Source: Axinella damicornis
Lineage: Eukaryota; Porifera; Demospongiae; Axinellida; Axinellidae
NCBI GenBank assembly: GCA_963931865.1
Contig: OZ007510.1
Coordinates: 3,959,366-4,023,365 of the forward strand
DNA: 64,000 bases
Reading direction: 5' to 3'
The position numbers and the translations under genes were made by a program. Position 1 is the stretch's first letter. The number at the start of each line of letters is the position of its first letter. This document shows positions 53,696-64,000 of the stretch, piece after piece. The notes below the pieces were generated by a model that searched no databases, was not told the DNA's origin, and was given only the letters and a program-made list of their open reading frames with translations.

Positions 53696-53905
53696 GTCTT
53701 GGTCTTCGAAGTCTTCATCAGTGCCTGCAGAGGGCACCTTGAGGTGTGCAGAAGGTCTACCAAGTGGAACATGTCATCCAACAGTGATCTACTCACATTC
53801 TACTCACATTCATGGCTTCAAAGTAGTAGAAGCAGTGGTATATTGGTTCCAGGAGGCTCTTGGGTAGGATGTACTGCATTGCCTCTCCTTGAACAACTTG
53901 GTCTC
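53696..53905 (-). pseudogene. DH-domain (SOS/RhoGEF-like) exon remnant, frameshifted
   Basis: On the minus strand an exon after a CCCAG acceptor (53905) reads DQVVQGEAMQYILPKSLLEP then IYHCFYYFEAMN. This closely resembles the DH domain helix of SOS-type exchange factors (VPVYHCLHYFE). The frame then meets an 11-bp tandem duplication (TCTACTCACAT at 53788-53798 and 53799-53809) that shifts it. Beyond it the frame LLDDMFHLVDLLHTS continues to a GTGAG donor at about 53695. A possible further exon (PGIVEEALCQW) lies at about 54035-54090 but its phase does not match. No other exons of the gene were found, so it is probably a relic. Confidence 0.45.
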
Positions 53906-54119
53906 CTGGGACTGAGAGGAAAGAGTGCTGGGGAACGGTGGAGGGGGAAGGTGAGAATGGTGAATATTTTGCAACTCATACTGCAGAGCGATGTCTACCC
54001 ACGCGGGAATGAACACAGATCAAGGTCATCTTCTCACATTATCACTGCTGTATTGCTGCCACTGACACAGTGCCTCCTCCACTATTCCTGGCTGTGAGCA
54101 ACCAATAATTACTTATGGC

Positions 54120-54300
54120 ATTTCTAAGGAGAAACAAAAAAAAACAAGCCTGGCCTCACTAAAAGGAAAAAAAGAAAAGGAAAAATAAACAGAGTCTAGC
54201 ATGAACTAAAAAGAAAAGAGAAAACAGACTATGGAAGAAAAAAAAGGAACGAGAAGAAAAAAAAGAAAAAAGAAAAAACAACAACCTAGCAACAACCCAC
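54120..54300. repeat. A-rich low-complexity tract
   Basis: A/G-rich on the plus strand (AAAGAAAAG-type), next to the tRNA-like element. No gene. Confidence 0.7.
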
Positions 54301-54477
54301 CCCTCCGTGACAGGTCAGACACCGAAGTGTAAGCCTCAGGAGCGCTGGATGGGCGTGACTGGAATCACAGGAGGCTAACCTGCTTTCTACCAGAACACCT
54401 TTAGCTTCGGTGGTCAGATGGGAACCGGCGTACTCAAGCTGCTAGGCGGGGAAGTCGAGAACCGGTGTGTACGGAGT

Positions 54478-54575
54478 GGCCCAGACTCGTACTCGGTTAT
54501 TGGGGAGGCGAACACTCAACCCCCAGGCTGTAAAGCAAGTGCTTAGCGAGTGTGCCATCCCGACTTCCCGCCAAA
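54478..54575 (-). repeat. tRNA-like SINE head (tentative)
   Basis: On the minus strand TGGCACACTCGCTAAGC resembles a pol III A box. GGGGGTTGAGTGTTCGCCTCC, 30-odd bases later, resembles a T-arm/B box. A longer inverted repeat with GGCGGG(G)AAGTCG surrounds it (54446-54458 and 54562-54573). No intact tRNA cloverleaf was drawn, so a degenerate tRNA-derived SINE is the likeliest reading. Confidence 0.35.
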
Positions 54576-54719
54576 ACTTGGTACAAATTCAGTATTTAAA
54601 CCCGCTTCCTGTTGCGCGCGCCCCTCGCGGTTCAAAGGTCACGAGCTTTAGCAAGTTTTGGCGGGAAATTGGATGGCGCAAGAAAGTTAGTTAGTCTATG
54701 AAATGGACATGCTGGGTGA

Positions 54720-55270
54720 TACCAGTACGAAACAGCTCTACACGAGTGTGCCATGCAAAGGCGGAATACTGACCTCACCCTCCTTCCAAAGCTAAGTATA
54801 TACCCGGAAACCAGACCTTCGCTGTGTGAAGGGTCTGATTCCGAGACTACACATGGAACTCTGCATTCATGCTGTTTTCCACTGACCTCCAGTTTGGGTT
54901 AAAGTTATTCAGATAACAACAGGATAGGATTATCGGTGTGCAGAATTCACCATATGAAACAAAAGACTATTATAGATTGATTGTAGAATGACCATTCCAG
55001 TTTGACTCCCTTGATATATCCTAGAGCACTGATCTGATGGTAGAGACAAGCACTTGCATGTACACTATTATAGAGCAACTTGAGACTCCCTTGATCGATC
55101 CTTGATATGAGCATGTGCTTTCTCAGAGACTATTAGAGCAACTTGTGACTCCCTTGCATATCTATGTTCTCAAGGACTTGCAATATTGATTGGTTGTCAG
55201 CAGGGCCGAGGACATGATAACAATATACCAGGTACATGTGACCAAATAAATACTATAGCTTCAGATCATC
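54720..55270. other. Spacer downstream of ADCK1
   Basis: AT-rich, with diverged repeats of a CCTTGA(T)ATATCCT...CTTGCA(A/T) motif. No gene seen. Confidence 0.4.
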
Positions 55271-58200
55271 TTAAAATGACAAAACAGCCTTCCACCACAG
55301 CCAAGTTTCATAGAGCCTCACAAAGAGGATTGATAGCTTGGTTCTGGTCCTGCAGAGAGCCCACTGAGTCCAAGACCTGGAGGTCAGTTCTTCGTGTTCC
55401 CCTATAGCCCGCAGACAGTACTTGGACATGGTGAGATAGGACTGTCTTTGTACCCGGGCACCCAGGACAAGCTCGATGCCCCGCAGGAGGTCATTGGTTT
55501 TGAGAATGAGCACCAACTGCCGCGGCACCTTGTCCAGGAGCTGGGTGATTTCTGCCATGAACATGGGAATACTCCTGCTGATAGCACGAAGCTGAAGAGG
55601 AGGATGGTGCAGGAGGTCAAGTGGTGGGAAGCCCCTTTTATCAGCCAAGACAGCAGAAACGAACCTCATTCTTGCTCCTTTGGGAGTTATTGACGAGGCC
55701 ATTCTGAATGCTCTCCCAATCCCTGGCAGTGATCATGCAAGCTAGTAGTGGGTAGAGCTCACTGGCATTCAGGGCCAGGCAGTACTGCTTAATGGCTGCC
55801 TTGTCATGTTGGAGGAGCGCCCTCCACAGCTTGCAGTAGGTTAGCCGGAAGTCGTCAGTAAGTTGCTACAGTGGGGAAAGAGAGTGGGAGGAAGGGAATC
55901 ACCTTTTCTGTGATCTCAAAATGATATACAGTGTACAGACAGATGGAAATGATCATCTGTTTTGTAACGCACAGTGTAGAGTCCGTGGTCCAAGAGTACG
56001 ATCTCAGCCTTCCCAGTCTCTCCTGCTCTCACCAACACATTCCCTGGGTGGGGGTCACAGTGGATGAACCCACGCAGAAAGATCATCTCGCTGTACATCC
56101 GGCCCAGCTTCAGAGTAACCTGTACGTGCAAGGAGGAGGAAGGCAAGACAGTGACAAGGAGCGAGCCAGGACCTTATGAGAGAGTACTATCAGGGTTTCA
56201 TCTAGAAACAAAATGTTTGGGGGGGAAGTAGTGGCATGTGCCGTGCAAAATGTTTTGAGGTTAATTAATTCCCCAGAAGAGGTGTGGCCTACAGCAGTGT
56301 CTGAGTCCTAATATGGTATTACCTATGATGTAATGATATAGTCAATCTCTTCTTTGGGGGGGGAAGCTTCCCCCCCCCCCCCAGTAGATGAAACCCTGAC
56401 TATATAAGCATAGCCTCATTCTCAGTCCCACACCCAGCTTTTTGTCACTTGCAGTACTGCAAGCGACGAAAAGCTGGGGGTGGGCCCAGCTTTTTGTCAC
56501 TTGCAGTACTGCAAGCGACGAAAAGCTGGGGGTGGGACTGGGAACAAAGCACACTCCTACTATAGAGCCTCATTCCCAGACCTTCTCACCCCAGTGTTTG
56601 TCGCTTGCAGTACCAGCAACAAACGCTGGGTAGAGAAGGCTACACTCCTACCTCATCAGCTGAGATGCTGTTGGTTTTGATGTATGCAAGGTTGTCCACC
56701 TTCCCACCCTCACAGAACTCCATCGTCAATACACGTGGAGTTGTGAGCGACCAATATACCTTAGGCACCTGACATAAAAAAGGGGGAGAGAAAACGTCTT
56801 AACTTACAAGAACAGTTAGTATAGAGTACTTTAGGCTATACAAGAGGATGGGAAGTACTTCAGTGGTCTGGTCACTGTTGCCCTCACTTCGAGCATCGTT
56901 GAGATCAGAACTCCAGCGAGTGGGACAGTCATTTATGAGCTTCTTATTACTCAAGGCAATTAGCTTCTCAGTTGCTTTGGTGGACTTATTTACTAATTAT
57001 TGACGTGCTGCTTTAACCCTTTTTCGACTTCTTGAAATCTATGGCTATACTTAGTCTCATTTCAATGTGGCCTGGGAATGAGGCTAGGTACACCACGGCA
57101 TGTATTCTCTTCTCTGTACCTTCATGAATATGAGGTGGCGGAACATGGTGGCACACTTCTCCTGGTTCTCTGCCTCGTGGCTGAAATCCAGCTCGTGAGG
57201 GAGGTTTCTCCGTGTCTCCTCTGCCAGCCACCGGAAGTGGAAGTCTGGGAAGAGCCAAGACACACACGTCACCAGGAACTGGAAGAGGAGGAGAGGTGCC
57301 AACACACAGATGCCTTGAACCAAGGGAGCTATACCTATCTGCCAGTGTAACCATAAACTGGTGGAATAAACCGACTCAGAAGCACATGAGCCACCAACCC
57401 CACCTAAATGCACTCCTCCCTTTCACATAAATAGGAAGCAAAATTTTGTAGTTCTGTGATCGTGCTGTTCTGAGTCCTAGGGAGCACATAAGGAACACGT
57501 TTTGTGTGACTCTTTTCACTCACATCCATTGTGTCCATATCTGTGTAGGCGTTCTTCCTCACATCCGGGTGCTGTATCTTCACAGCAACCACTCTTCCGT
57601 CCTCTCTGAGGACTCCGCGGTGGCACTGTGCGAGGGAGGCAGCACCCAAAGGGTCCTTGTCCAGCTCCGAGAAGAGCTCATTAACTGGGAGTGGGGAGTG
57701 GGGAGGTGGAGGGTCAACACCAGGCCTTCCAAACAGGCCTCTCAGTTTGTATGTCAAGAGATGTAATACGGCACGTCCTCTCTCCCCCCCTTTTTGATTG
57801 CTTACTCCACTACAAAGATAGATCCAAGCAAAAAACCAACCAAATGAATTGGTCTGCCCCTACTCACAATCATGGGACCATTTTGAGCATTGCAGGGGCA
57901 GTTTGGTATGTCTGTAGACATGCATGGGCAGCTGGTAAGTTTGCATGTGTAGACAAAATTTACTGACAAACGTTTCATGGAGGTCATGGATAGGGATAAC
58001 ACTGCACATTCTACCTGGTCTTCCCAATTCTTCCTCAATGACCTGCTTCATGTGTGGCAAGGGTGTCACGGGGGCCTCGCTGTGGAACACCTTGAACGTT
58101 TGTACATACTCTCGTGGAAGGAGGTACTGCAATGCACCCACATGCTGCCCCACCTTGATGAACAGGCCTCCATTATGGCTACACATCTGTTGAAGTCTCT

Positions 58201-58604
58201 TGGCAGAACGCAAGTGGACCTATCATGGAGAGAGGAAGAGGAAAATGGCTAGAGTTAGAGTATGGCAGGAGGGAGTGAGCTTGGTTGCTACTGGCAACAT
58301 ACTTCTGACATTGTTTGCCTATAGTGGGCCGACTCAGGGTCGAGGCCATTCAGCGACCACTTGTAGTCCAGACTAACATGGAATGCCTAAAAGGAAATGG
58401 TGGAAGGAGGCTCATAGTGACTAGTAGTGGTGGTGGGTGGGAAACTGAGGAACTCACAGCATAACTGGCCCTCCCAAATCTGACCACTCTAAGCGAAGAG
58501 TACCACGAGGATTTGAACCCCTCCGCCTCATAGAATGCGTAAGTGGCACCCACAGACGTTACCACCGTCAGCAGACCAGCCTTGTACAGCAGCCTGACCC
58601 CCAT
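55271..58604 (-). CDS. ADCK1: ADCK1 (aarF-domain mitochondrial atypical kinase)
   Basis: Exons on the minus strand are 58604-58458, 58386-58303, 58219-58015, 57684-57524, 57278-57120, 56768-56652, 56119-55973, 55865-55665 and 55591-55271. They give 513 residues, close to human ADCK1 (about 530). UbiB/ABC1-family marks are all present: the KxGQ motif K99-VGQ, the Ala-rich nucleotide loop GAASLAQCH (159-167), Lys181 in VAVKIQ, the catalytic HCDPHPGN (311-318) and the metal-binding LLDHG (333-337). A hydrophobic N-terminus (residues 4-25) fits mitochondrial targeting or a membrane anchor. The ending after CLRAIGEHEE is less conserved and may be spliced differently. ADCK1 is a mitochondrial protein linked to cristae and lipid homeostasis. 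Intron 6 carries hairpin elements. Confidence 0.92.
56410..56549. mobile_element. Hairpin element with internal duplication (ADCK1 intron 6)
   Basis: It starts TAGCCTCATTCTCAG and ends CTGGGAACAAAGCA. The palindromic core CAGCTTTTTGTCACTTGCAG / CTGCAAGCGACGAAAAGCTG is present twice in tandem. It belongs to the same family as 46331-46729. Confidence 0.7.
56561..56642. mobile_element. Hairpin element flanked by CACTCCTAC
   Basis: TATAGAGCCTCATTCCCAG...GAGAAGGCTA folds on itself around TGTTTGTCGCTTGCAG. The 9-bp duplication CACTCCTAC is perfect (56552-56560 and 56643-56651). The right copy is the ADCK1 exon 6 splice donor on the minus strand (GTAGGAGTG). Confidence 0.8.
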
Positions 58605-58778
58605 TCCTCCCTCCTTGCTGCATCCCGGACTGCTTACGTCAAGTTATGCAAACTTGAAGTGATGATGAGCTCCAAATAGAAGAATTAAGCATTTTGATAT
58701 TATTTTTCATATCGTAAAATTAGAACAGGATTATTTTCATATCGTAAAATTAGAACAGAACCTGCACAAAACGTGAAG
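58605..58778. promoter_or_regulatory. Divergent promoter of ADCK1 and SLIRP-like
   Basis: 174 bp between opposite start codons, including a tandem ATTTTCATATCGTAAAATTAGAACAG-type duplication (58704-58757). No TATA box seen. Both products are mitochondrial, so shared control is plausible. Confidence 0.5.
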
Positions 58779-59364
58779 ATGGCACAATTCGTCCCTAGGC
58801 TGTTTGTGTTTCGTTTGCATTGGACAATTTGCAGTGGTAAGCACCGAGAGCATACACATGTCATTTCCCCCTCGTCTAATGTGTTCATTTTTTTTTTTTG
58901 ATACTGCAGATTCATTGTGGAAATATTTTTCCAAATTTGGTAAAGTGAAGCAGGCAGATGTCAAGTTTGTAAGTGCTCTGAAACTCTGAGCTTGCTACTG
59001 TAGGAGTAGTGACAAATGTGCATTTGCCTGCAGAACTTCGAGACTGGTCGTTCCAGAGGGATTGCACATGTGAGAATGGAATCACAGGGGTCAGTTGACA
59101 AGATACTGAGCCAGAGGAATCACATGATCGAAGGCTATGAGGTGTGCTACTGTGCTACATGTATTGTGAGAACCTGTACTAATTGTTGTGCTGACTATTC
59201 TTCAGGCATCAGTGATCAAGGACAGAGAAGTTTCTCCCAAGTGGCAAAGGGGCACCGGTGGCCAGCAGACTGATGGCAACATGACTGCCAGTCCCGAGAT
59301 TAGCTCTGAGACTAGTTCCACTCACAAGACAGCCGACATTAGCAGTGAGATTGAGTACCACTAG
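58779..59364 (+). CDS. SLIRP: SLIRP-like mitochondrial RRM protein
   Basis: Exons are 58779-58836, 58910-58968, 59034-59141 and 59206-59364, giving 127 residues. A single RRM has RNP2 LFVFRLHW (residues 7-14) and RNP1-like SRGIAHVRM (about 46-54). The pattern (HWT..., L..YFSKFGKV, RNHMIEGYE) is that of SLIRP, which with LRPPRC stabilises mitochondrial mRNAs. Vertebrate SLIRP is about 109 residues; this one has a longer Ser/Thr-rich tail. Its start lies 174 bp from the divergent ADCK1 start. Confidence 0.8.
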
Positions 59365-59592
59365 CACAACCAGTGGTGGATACATGTCACAGCTTCTCAC
59401 CAAGTGATCATATATTATACAGTTTGCTGGAGGCCTCTGTGTTCCATCATTGCCATCTTTATCTCAACATGCAGTTCTGGTGGTAGATTCTGCATGATGT
59501 CATTCCCAGAGCCTAGTTGGTCTCATTCCCAGCTGCCTAATTGCATGGTCTCATTCCCAGACCATCACTGCAATTCTCATACACTGCACCCC

Positions 59593-59688
59593 TAGCCTCG
59601 TTCCCATGGAGGCTCCTCTCCCTGCCACACGTGCTGATGAAAAACGTTTTACCATATGCACACACGGGGGAGCCTAGGAACAAGGCTA
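59593..59688. mobile_element. Hairpin element with 9-bp target duplication
   Basis: It begins TAGCCTCGTTCCCA and ends GGAACAAGGCTA. It is flanked by CTGCACCCC (59584-59592) and CTGCACCCT (59689-59697). Same family as the foldback at 46331. Confidence 0.75.
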
Positions 59689-59952
59689 CTGCACCCTACT
59701 GTGGAAATTATTTCCCTTTTGCATGAAACCTTTCTCCTCAAGCTGCAGTATTCTCATGGGCATAAGTAGCCAAATCTGTTGCTTGGCTTACTTGCTATGG
59801 GTTAGCTAGTCCACCGGTTGTGAGATGTGCTGCACGCTATCAAACAAACAAATCCACTTCAATAATCCCACCATTCTTATTTGTTATTACTCTACATGTT
59901 ATGAATTGCAAATGGAAAATGGTCCCTAAAGTGTCGGGATGACCCCAGCGCA

Positions 59953-62900
59953 CTAGCTGAGATAAATAGTGATTGTGAAGTCCTCTGCTATGTTGGTGCC
60001 CGGTTTTCTGATCGTCAGCACCTGGCTTTTGTTGTCATAGATGAACAGGAGGTTCTCGCTCCCAGTACCTGCAGAAAGAGACAGTGGATCAGCTAGATAC
60101 ATCTCACTGGCAACCTCATGCCTGGTCCAATTCCCAGGGCCTTAAGTCTGGTTCGAGACTACATAGGGAACCCATGCACAAGCTTACACAAGTGAACACA
60201 TCAAGGTGTTTTCAAGATTCGAGGCATTTTTCTGAAGGGAGTGTATGACTTTAAATGGGTTTTTTTTTTACATAATTTGGGCAATTTCCCACATCAGATG
60301 TGCCTAACGTTCTACGTTTAGTTGATGCGTTCACATCACACTCATTGCCAGTCTCTGAAGTTTCGGAATGTACCTGAGCTAATCTTGACGGAGTTAGGAG
60401 CACTTGGAAATCCCACCACGATTACTCTTTCCAGCCAAGCTTTTGTACTGTAGGAGCCACTGGGGTCTCCAGAGCTGCAGTGAAATGGAGCAGGTGACTG
60501 TCATGTGACTACCATGAGGTAACCTCATCACCTTTACCTTCCAGTAAGTGTGTTTTTGCTGAATATGAACTTCCTCAGCAGAAACAACCCTTTCTTGTAA
60601 TCAAACGTGTGGCCATCATCCACGTACAACTGTCCCTTTGCTTCATTCTGAGGAACAATAAACAAAGACATCAACTGTATGCTAGCCTCACTCCAAGCTC
60701 AATTCCTCCTTGTCTTTGGTCATAGAAAGGAGAAAACATCTTCCCTCTATCTCTTCCATACAGTCACTACAGTTACTTTGCAGTACAGGAGCACAAACAG
60801 TGGAAGGCCACTGTACCACCACTGTACCGAAGGAAAATAAATCTTAAACGTTTTTGGCTATCACTTTTGACAGCCTTGAGTGTCAGTTGGAATACGTAAA
60901 TCTCTCTCACAAGTACGTATACCGTCACAGTAGGAAGTATATAGCAGCAAGGGGATATGCAGCCTTGTACCCATGCCTTCTCACACCAGTGTTTGTCGTT
61001 TGCAGTACTATTAAACCTGCAAGCTACAAACGCTGGGGTGAGAAGGCCTGGGGTACGAGGTTAGGGGAGACGCTCAAGCTTCAGCAGGAGAGCAGATACA
61101 TGCTCTTGAAACCACACCTCATTATCCAGAGCCACAACCAAGGTGTAGGGGTCATTGGCCATGAGGGAGGAACTGCGGCGGACCCTCATCTTCTTTGGTA
61201 TAATGGAGCCTCCTCTCAGAAATACTGGGATCTGTGCAAGACACAAAAAGATTTCACACACACACACACCACCAGACAGTCCTTGCAGAGGCAAGGTTAG
61301 CCTAGCCTCGTACCCAGGCCCTCACGCGGAACGCGCGTTCTGCGTGAGGGCCTGGGTACGAGGCTAAGGTAAGCCTAGGGGAAGAGCTTGCCTTGGTCAA
61401 AGGTGCACTGACAGAGTACCTACTGCCACCGCTGTACGGAGTGTAGTCCTCATAGTCGTACCATATCTGTGTGCATTGTGAGTGTACGTGTACGTGTGTG
61501 TGTGTGTGTGTGTGTGAAAGGGTGTGTATGTGTGTGTGCAGTGAGGTGGGTGTAAGTCACATGTACTGTACCCTGTGGCTACCATGTGACGTCATGAATA
61601 GTATTCCATTCATGTAGTATAGGATGCATATTAAACAGTTAAGTATGAGAGACTGACAGAGCTGCTTCCTGGGAGGTAGAGCTGGGCGGTGGTGACATAC
61701 TGCTCTGTGACCGGCTTCACCATGAGGTTTCTCCCAACCATAAACTGGTCTTCCATCTCATACGTGTTCTTGTCGCGGGGAAACTCCAGCCATACAGGCC
61801 TGCAGAACAAGTATACAACATATACCGTCACAAGGAGATAGTGCTCTAACAGACCCACTGCTCAATTCTCACAACAGTGTATCTATGCATCTACGTTCCT
61901 CCTCCCCTGTCCCCCACCCTCCCTCCCTTGCTCCCCTCCCCTCGCCTCCCCTACCCCCTTCCCTCTGTAGTATCTGCACACCTCTGGCCCAGAGTGGTCT
62001 AGCCTCATTCCCAGGCTCTCTATCCGAAAGAGTGGTCCTACCCTTCTGCACTGATTCTGACCTAGCCCTCTGGTAGTCACTCTCTGACCCAGTCCCAGAC
62101 TGGTCACAATATGTCTACTCACAAGCACAAACAGACAAAGACCTAGACACAAAGATACAGAGTACAACAAAGACTACAAAAGGGCAATAGAATGCAAAGG
62201 CCTCCCTCCCCAACTTCCCCCATCCTCTCTCTGCAACCTCTCCCTCTGTCTCTTCACACCCTCCCTAGCTTCAAACCCTTCTTCCTCCTCACCGCAACAC
62301 TGGCAGTCCAGTCACAGAAGACTCATAGAAGGTGGTGTACCACAGCGGCAACAGCTCATAGCGCATCCGGAGAGCGTCCCTCATTATGGCCATCTTGTCC
62401 GGGTCAAACAGCCAAGGCTCACGACGCCGTGTGTCCACATGTGCGTGAGCACGGAAGAACGGATAGAATGATCCAGCCTGTGAACAGAATGAGTACACAT
62501 TGAGGATGAAATTTGTAATCAGGATTTATAGAGAGACATACCTGGTACCACCGGACCAGCAATTCAGGGTCAGGGTTCTTGAAGAATCCTCCGACATCTG
62601 CCCCAACAAACGGAAGCCCTGCCACATTCATGGACAGGAGCATGGGCAGGGACATCTTGAGGTGGCTCCACTCAGCGGCATTGTCCCCTGTCCACACAGC
62701 ACCTATGGTCGTGGGAGAGGGGAGGAGGAAGAGGAGGAGGAGGAGGAGGAGGAACATCGTCATTGTGTCTCAATGACAACTCAGCAGGTTATGTTCACAT
62801 GCCGAAGACTGGCACATTTTGGAAACCATTTTCCACCAATTATGGCACATTTTGACATGCTAACAAGCCAAAATTGGCAGAAGCAGCACTCCTGTGACTG

Positions 62901-63958
62901 ATGTGCCATTTTTGGCAAATGGAACAACAAACCAAAATTGGCAGAAACAGCACTCCTGGTGAGTGACAGTACTCCTGGTGAGTGACAGCACACCAAGACT
63001 ACACAAGTCTTGTCTTTTTCGCTACATGCACACTAGCTGCCACTTGTTGTGGAGGGTGTCCTGCTGGCATACATAGCCTCATTGTTCCCAGGGCTTCTAC
63101 TACACCTCCAGTTGTTGATTGTTTACAGTAAGCGATCAAAAAACTAGCAGTGTAGAAGGCCTGGGGATGAGGCTAAGCATACAGCTATAGCAGACTAATA
63201 TGCTAGGTATCTTGGGCTAGGAATGAGATATGAAACTGGGATTTGCACCATTGTGATCAGCATGAAGGGAGCATTCCAATGATGTCCATTTTGCTGTTGG
63301 TTGAATTTTGACCCAAAATCATGAAAATTCATGGATTATAGCCTTTGGTTGAGTGCGATTTTTGACAAAAATGTGACCGAGATTAAAAATCATTTTATGG
63401 GTATCATTTGAAAGCGTGTTTTATGCTGACCGCAATGGAACAATTCCCAGCTTCATATCTCATTCACAGACTCATAACTAGTGCAACATTCTCTTCAAAG
63501 TCTATTACCAACTTGGTTCAATGGTATTTTTTTTGCAGAAATGGCACATCAGTCACCCTATAGAACAGGAGTGCTGTTTCTGCCAATTTTGACTTAATTC
63601 CAAAATTGGCATGTCCAAATGTGTCAGTAATTGGTAGAAAAAGGTTTCCAAAATGTGCCAAATTTGTTACAAAAATATATCTCCCGAGATACATGTAGGT
63701 ACTAATTTCACATGGCCACTTGATTTTCAGTATAAATTTCATCACGTTATAACATCTACAGCCTACCAAATCGCTGTGACCCAGTGAAGAATGCTCTAGA
63801 GAGCACGAATGGCCTCTCTTTCTCCCCAGACCTCAAGACCTGCCCCTCAGCTGTGGCCTGCTGCTGAAACATGCCGTAGATATTGTGAACATCTCTGTGC
63901 TCCCAGTTGCCATAGTGCCTCGTGTCCTTGTGCATGGTGATCTCAGGACCGTTGAACA
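59953..63958 (-). CDS. GANAB: Glucosidase II alpha (GANAB-type, GH31), C-terminal part
   Basis: Exons on the minus strand are 63958-63767, 62702-62542, 62477-62293, 61799-61658, 61466-61392, 61231-61118, 60647-60538, 60474-60374 and 60068-59953 (stop TAG). They give 397 residues; the 5' exons lie beyond the right edge. [20 protein letters not shown], the AVWTGDN acid/base box, [18 protein letters not shown] and DDGHTFDY follow GANAB closely. The enzyme trims glucose from N-glycans in the ER. The WxDMNE nucleophile exon would be in the missing part. The exon at 61466-61392 ends in a GC donor (AAG/GCAAGC). The exon 61799-61658 uses the weak donor TCT/GTCAGT. Confidence 0.93.
61303..61366. mobile_element. 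64-bp near-perfect palindrome, hairpin family
   Basis: TAGCCTCGTACCCAG is mirrored exactly at the other end, with one mismatched pair near the GCGC centre. It is flanked by AGGTTAGCC (61294-61302) and AGGTAAGCC (61367-61375), a 9-bp duplication with one mismatch. It lies in a GANAB intron. Confidence 0.8.
62806..63665. mobile_element. Inverted-repeat element in the GANAB intron
   Basis: Arms of about 110-130 bp (62810-62925 and 63535-63662) are diverged reverse complements, sharing GGCACATTTTGGAAACC, CAAAATTGGCAGAA and CAGCACTCCTGT. No coding region lies between. A hairpin with TAGCCTCAT ends (63068-63175) sits inside it, so the larger element is older. Confidence 0.6.
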
Positions 63959-63975
63959 CTGAGGGCTGGAGGGAG

Positions 63976-64000
63976 GGGGGGGGGGGGGGGGGGGGGGGGG
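63976..64000. repeat. Poly-G at window edge
   Basis: A G run of at least 25 bases to the end of the window. Confidence 0.9.

Overview
The window is animal nuclear DNA. Its genes are split into many short exons with canonical splice sites, and several are clear metazoan orthologues (ARID4, ADCK1, SLIRP, the VIPAS39 C-terminus, glucosidase II alpha). Short introns, tight packing, many small inverted-repeat elements and a Death-domain multigene family suggest a marine invertebrate. A sponge is plausible, but the sequence does not prove it. I assembled all gene models by hand from splice signals and reading phase. Every intact model closes in phase.

Region 1 (1-32400) is a tandem triplication of a large multidomain gene, here called DLG for Death - class 3 Lipase - GTPase. 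Each copy has 12 exons, and the exon lengths are nearly identical between copies. DLG-A (146-13739) and DLG-B (17497-24460) each encode 1363 residues. DLG-C (26236-32386) keeps every exon but has one nonsense codon before the GTPase. Between copies lie duplicated scraps of the two flanking genes: the 5' end of a DUF445-type membrane protein and the 3' end of VIPAS39. Intron 8 of DLG-A holds a young Ty3/gypsy LTR retrotransposon (5747-10872) on the opposite strand. Combining a Death domain, a lipase with a complete-looking Ser-Asp-His set and a C-terminal GTPase in one protein is the most unusual thing here. I infer an innate-immune or cell-death role but cannot show it.

Region 2 (32519-40150): an intact DUF445-type gene (+) converges on a minus-strand gene of about 1010-1020 residues that resembles TOPOVIBL/TOP6BL. 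That gene is divergent from ARID4, with about 310 bp between the two start codons.

Region 3 (40154-52530): a complete 19-exon ARID4 gene (1087 residues: Tudor-like, RBB1NT, ARID, chromo barrel, AT-hook, C-terminal coiled coil). Its introns are full of minisatellites, microsatellites and a 399-bp foldback element.

Region 4 (52531-64000): a small broken DH (RhoGEF/SOS-like) exon, a tRNA-like SINE head, ADCK1 (-) divergent from SLIRP-like (+), and the last nine exons of glucosidase II alpha (-), which runs off the right edge. Hairpin elements with TAGCCTCGT-type ends and, in several cases, 9-bp target duplications are scattered through regions 3 and 4.
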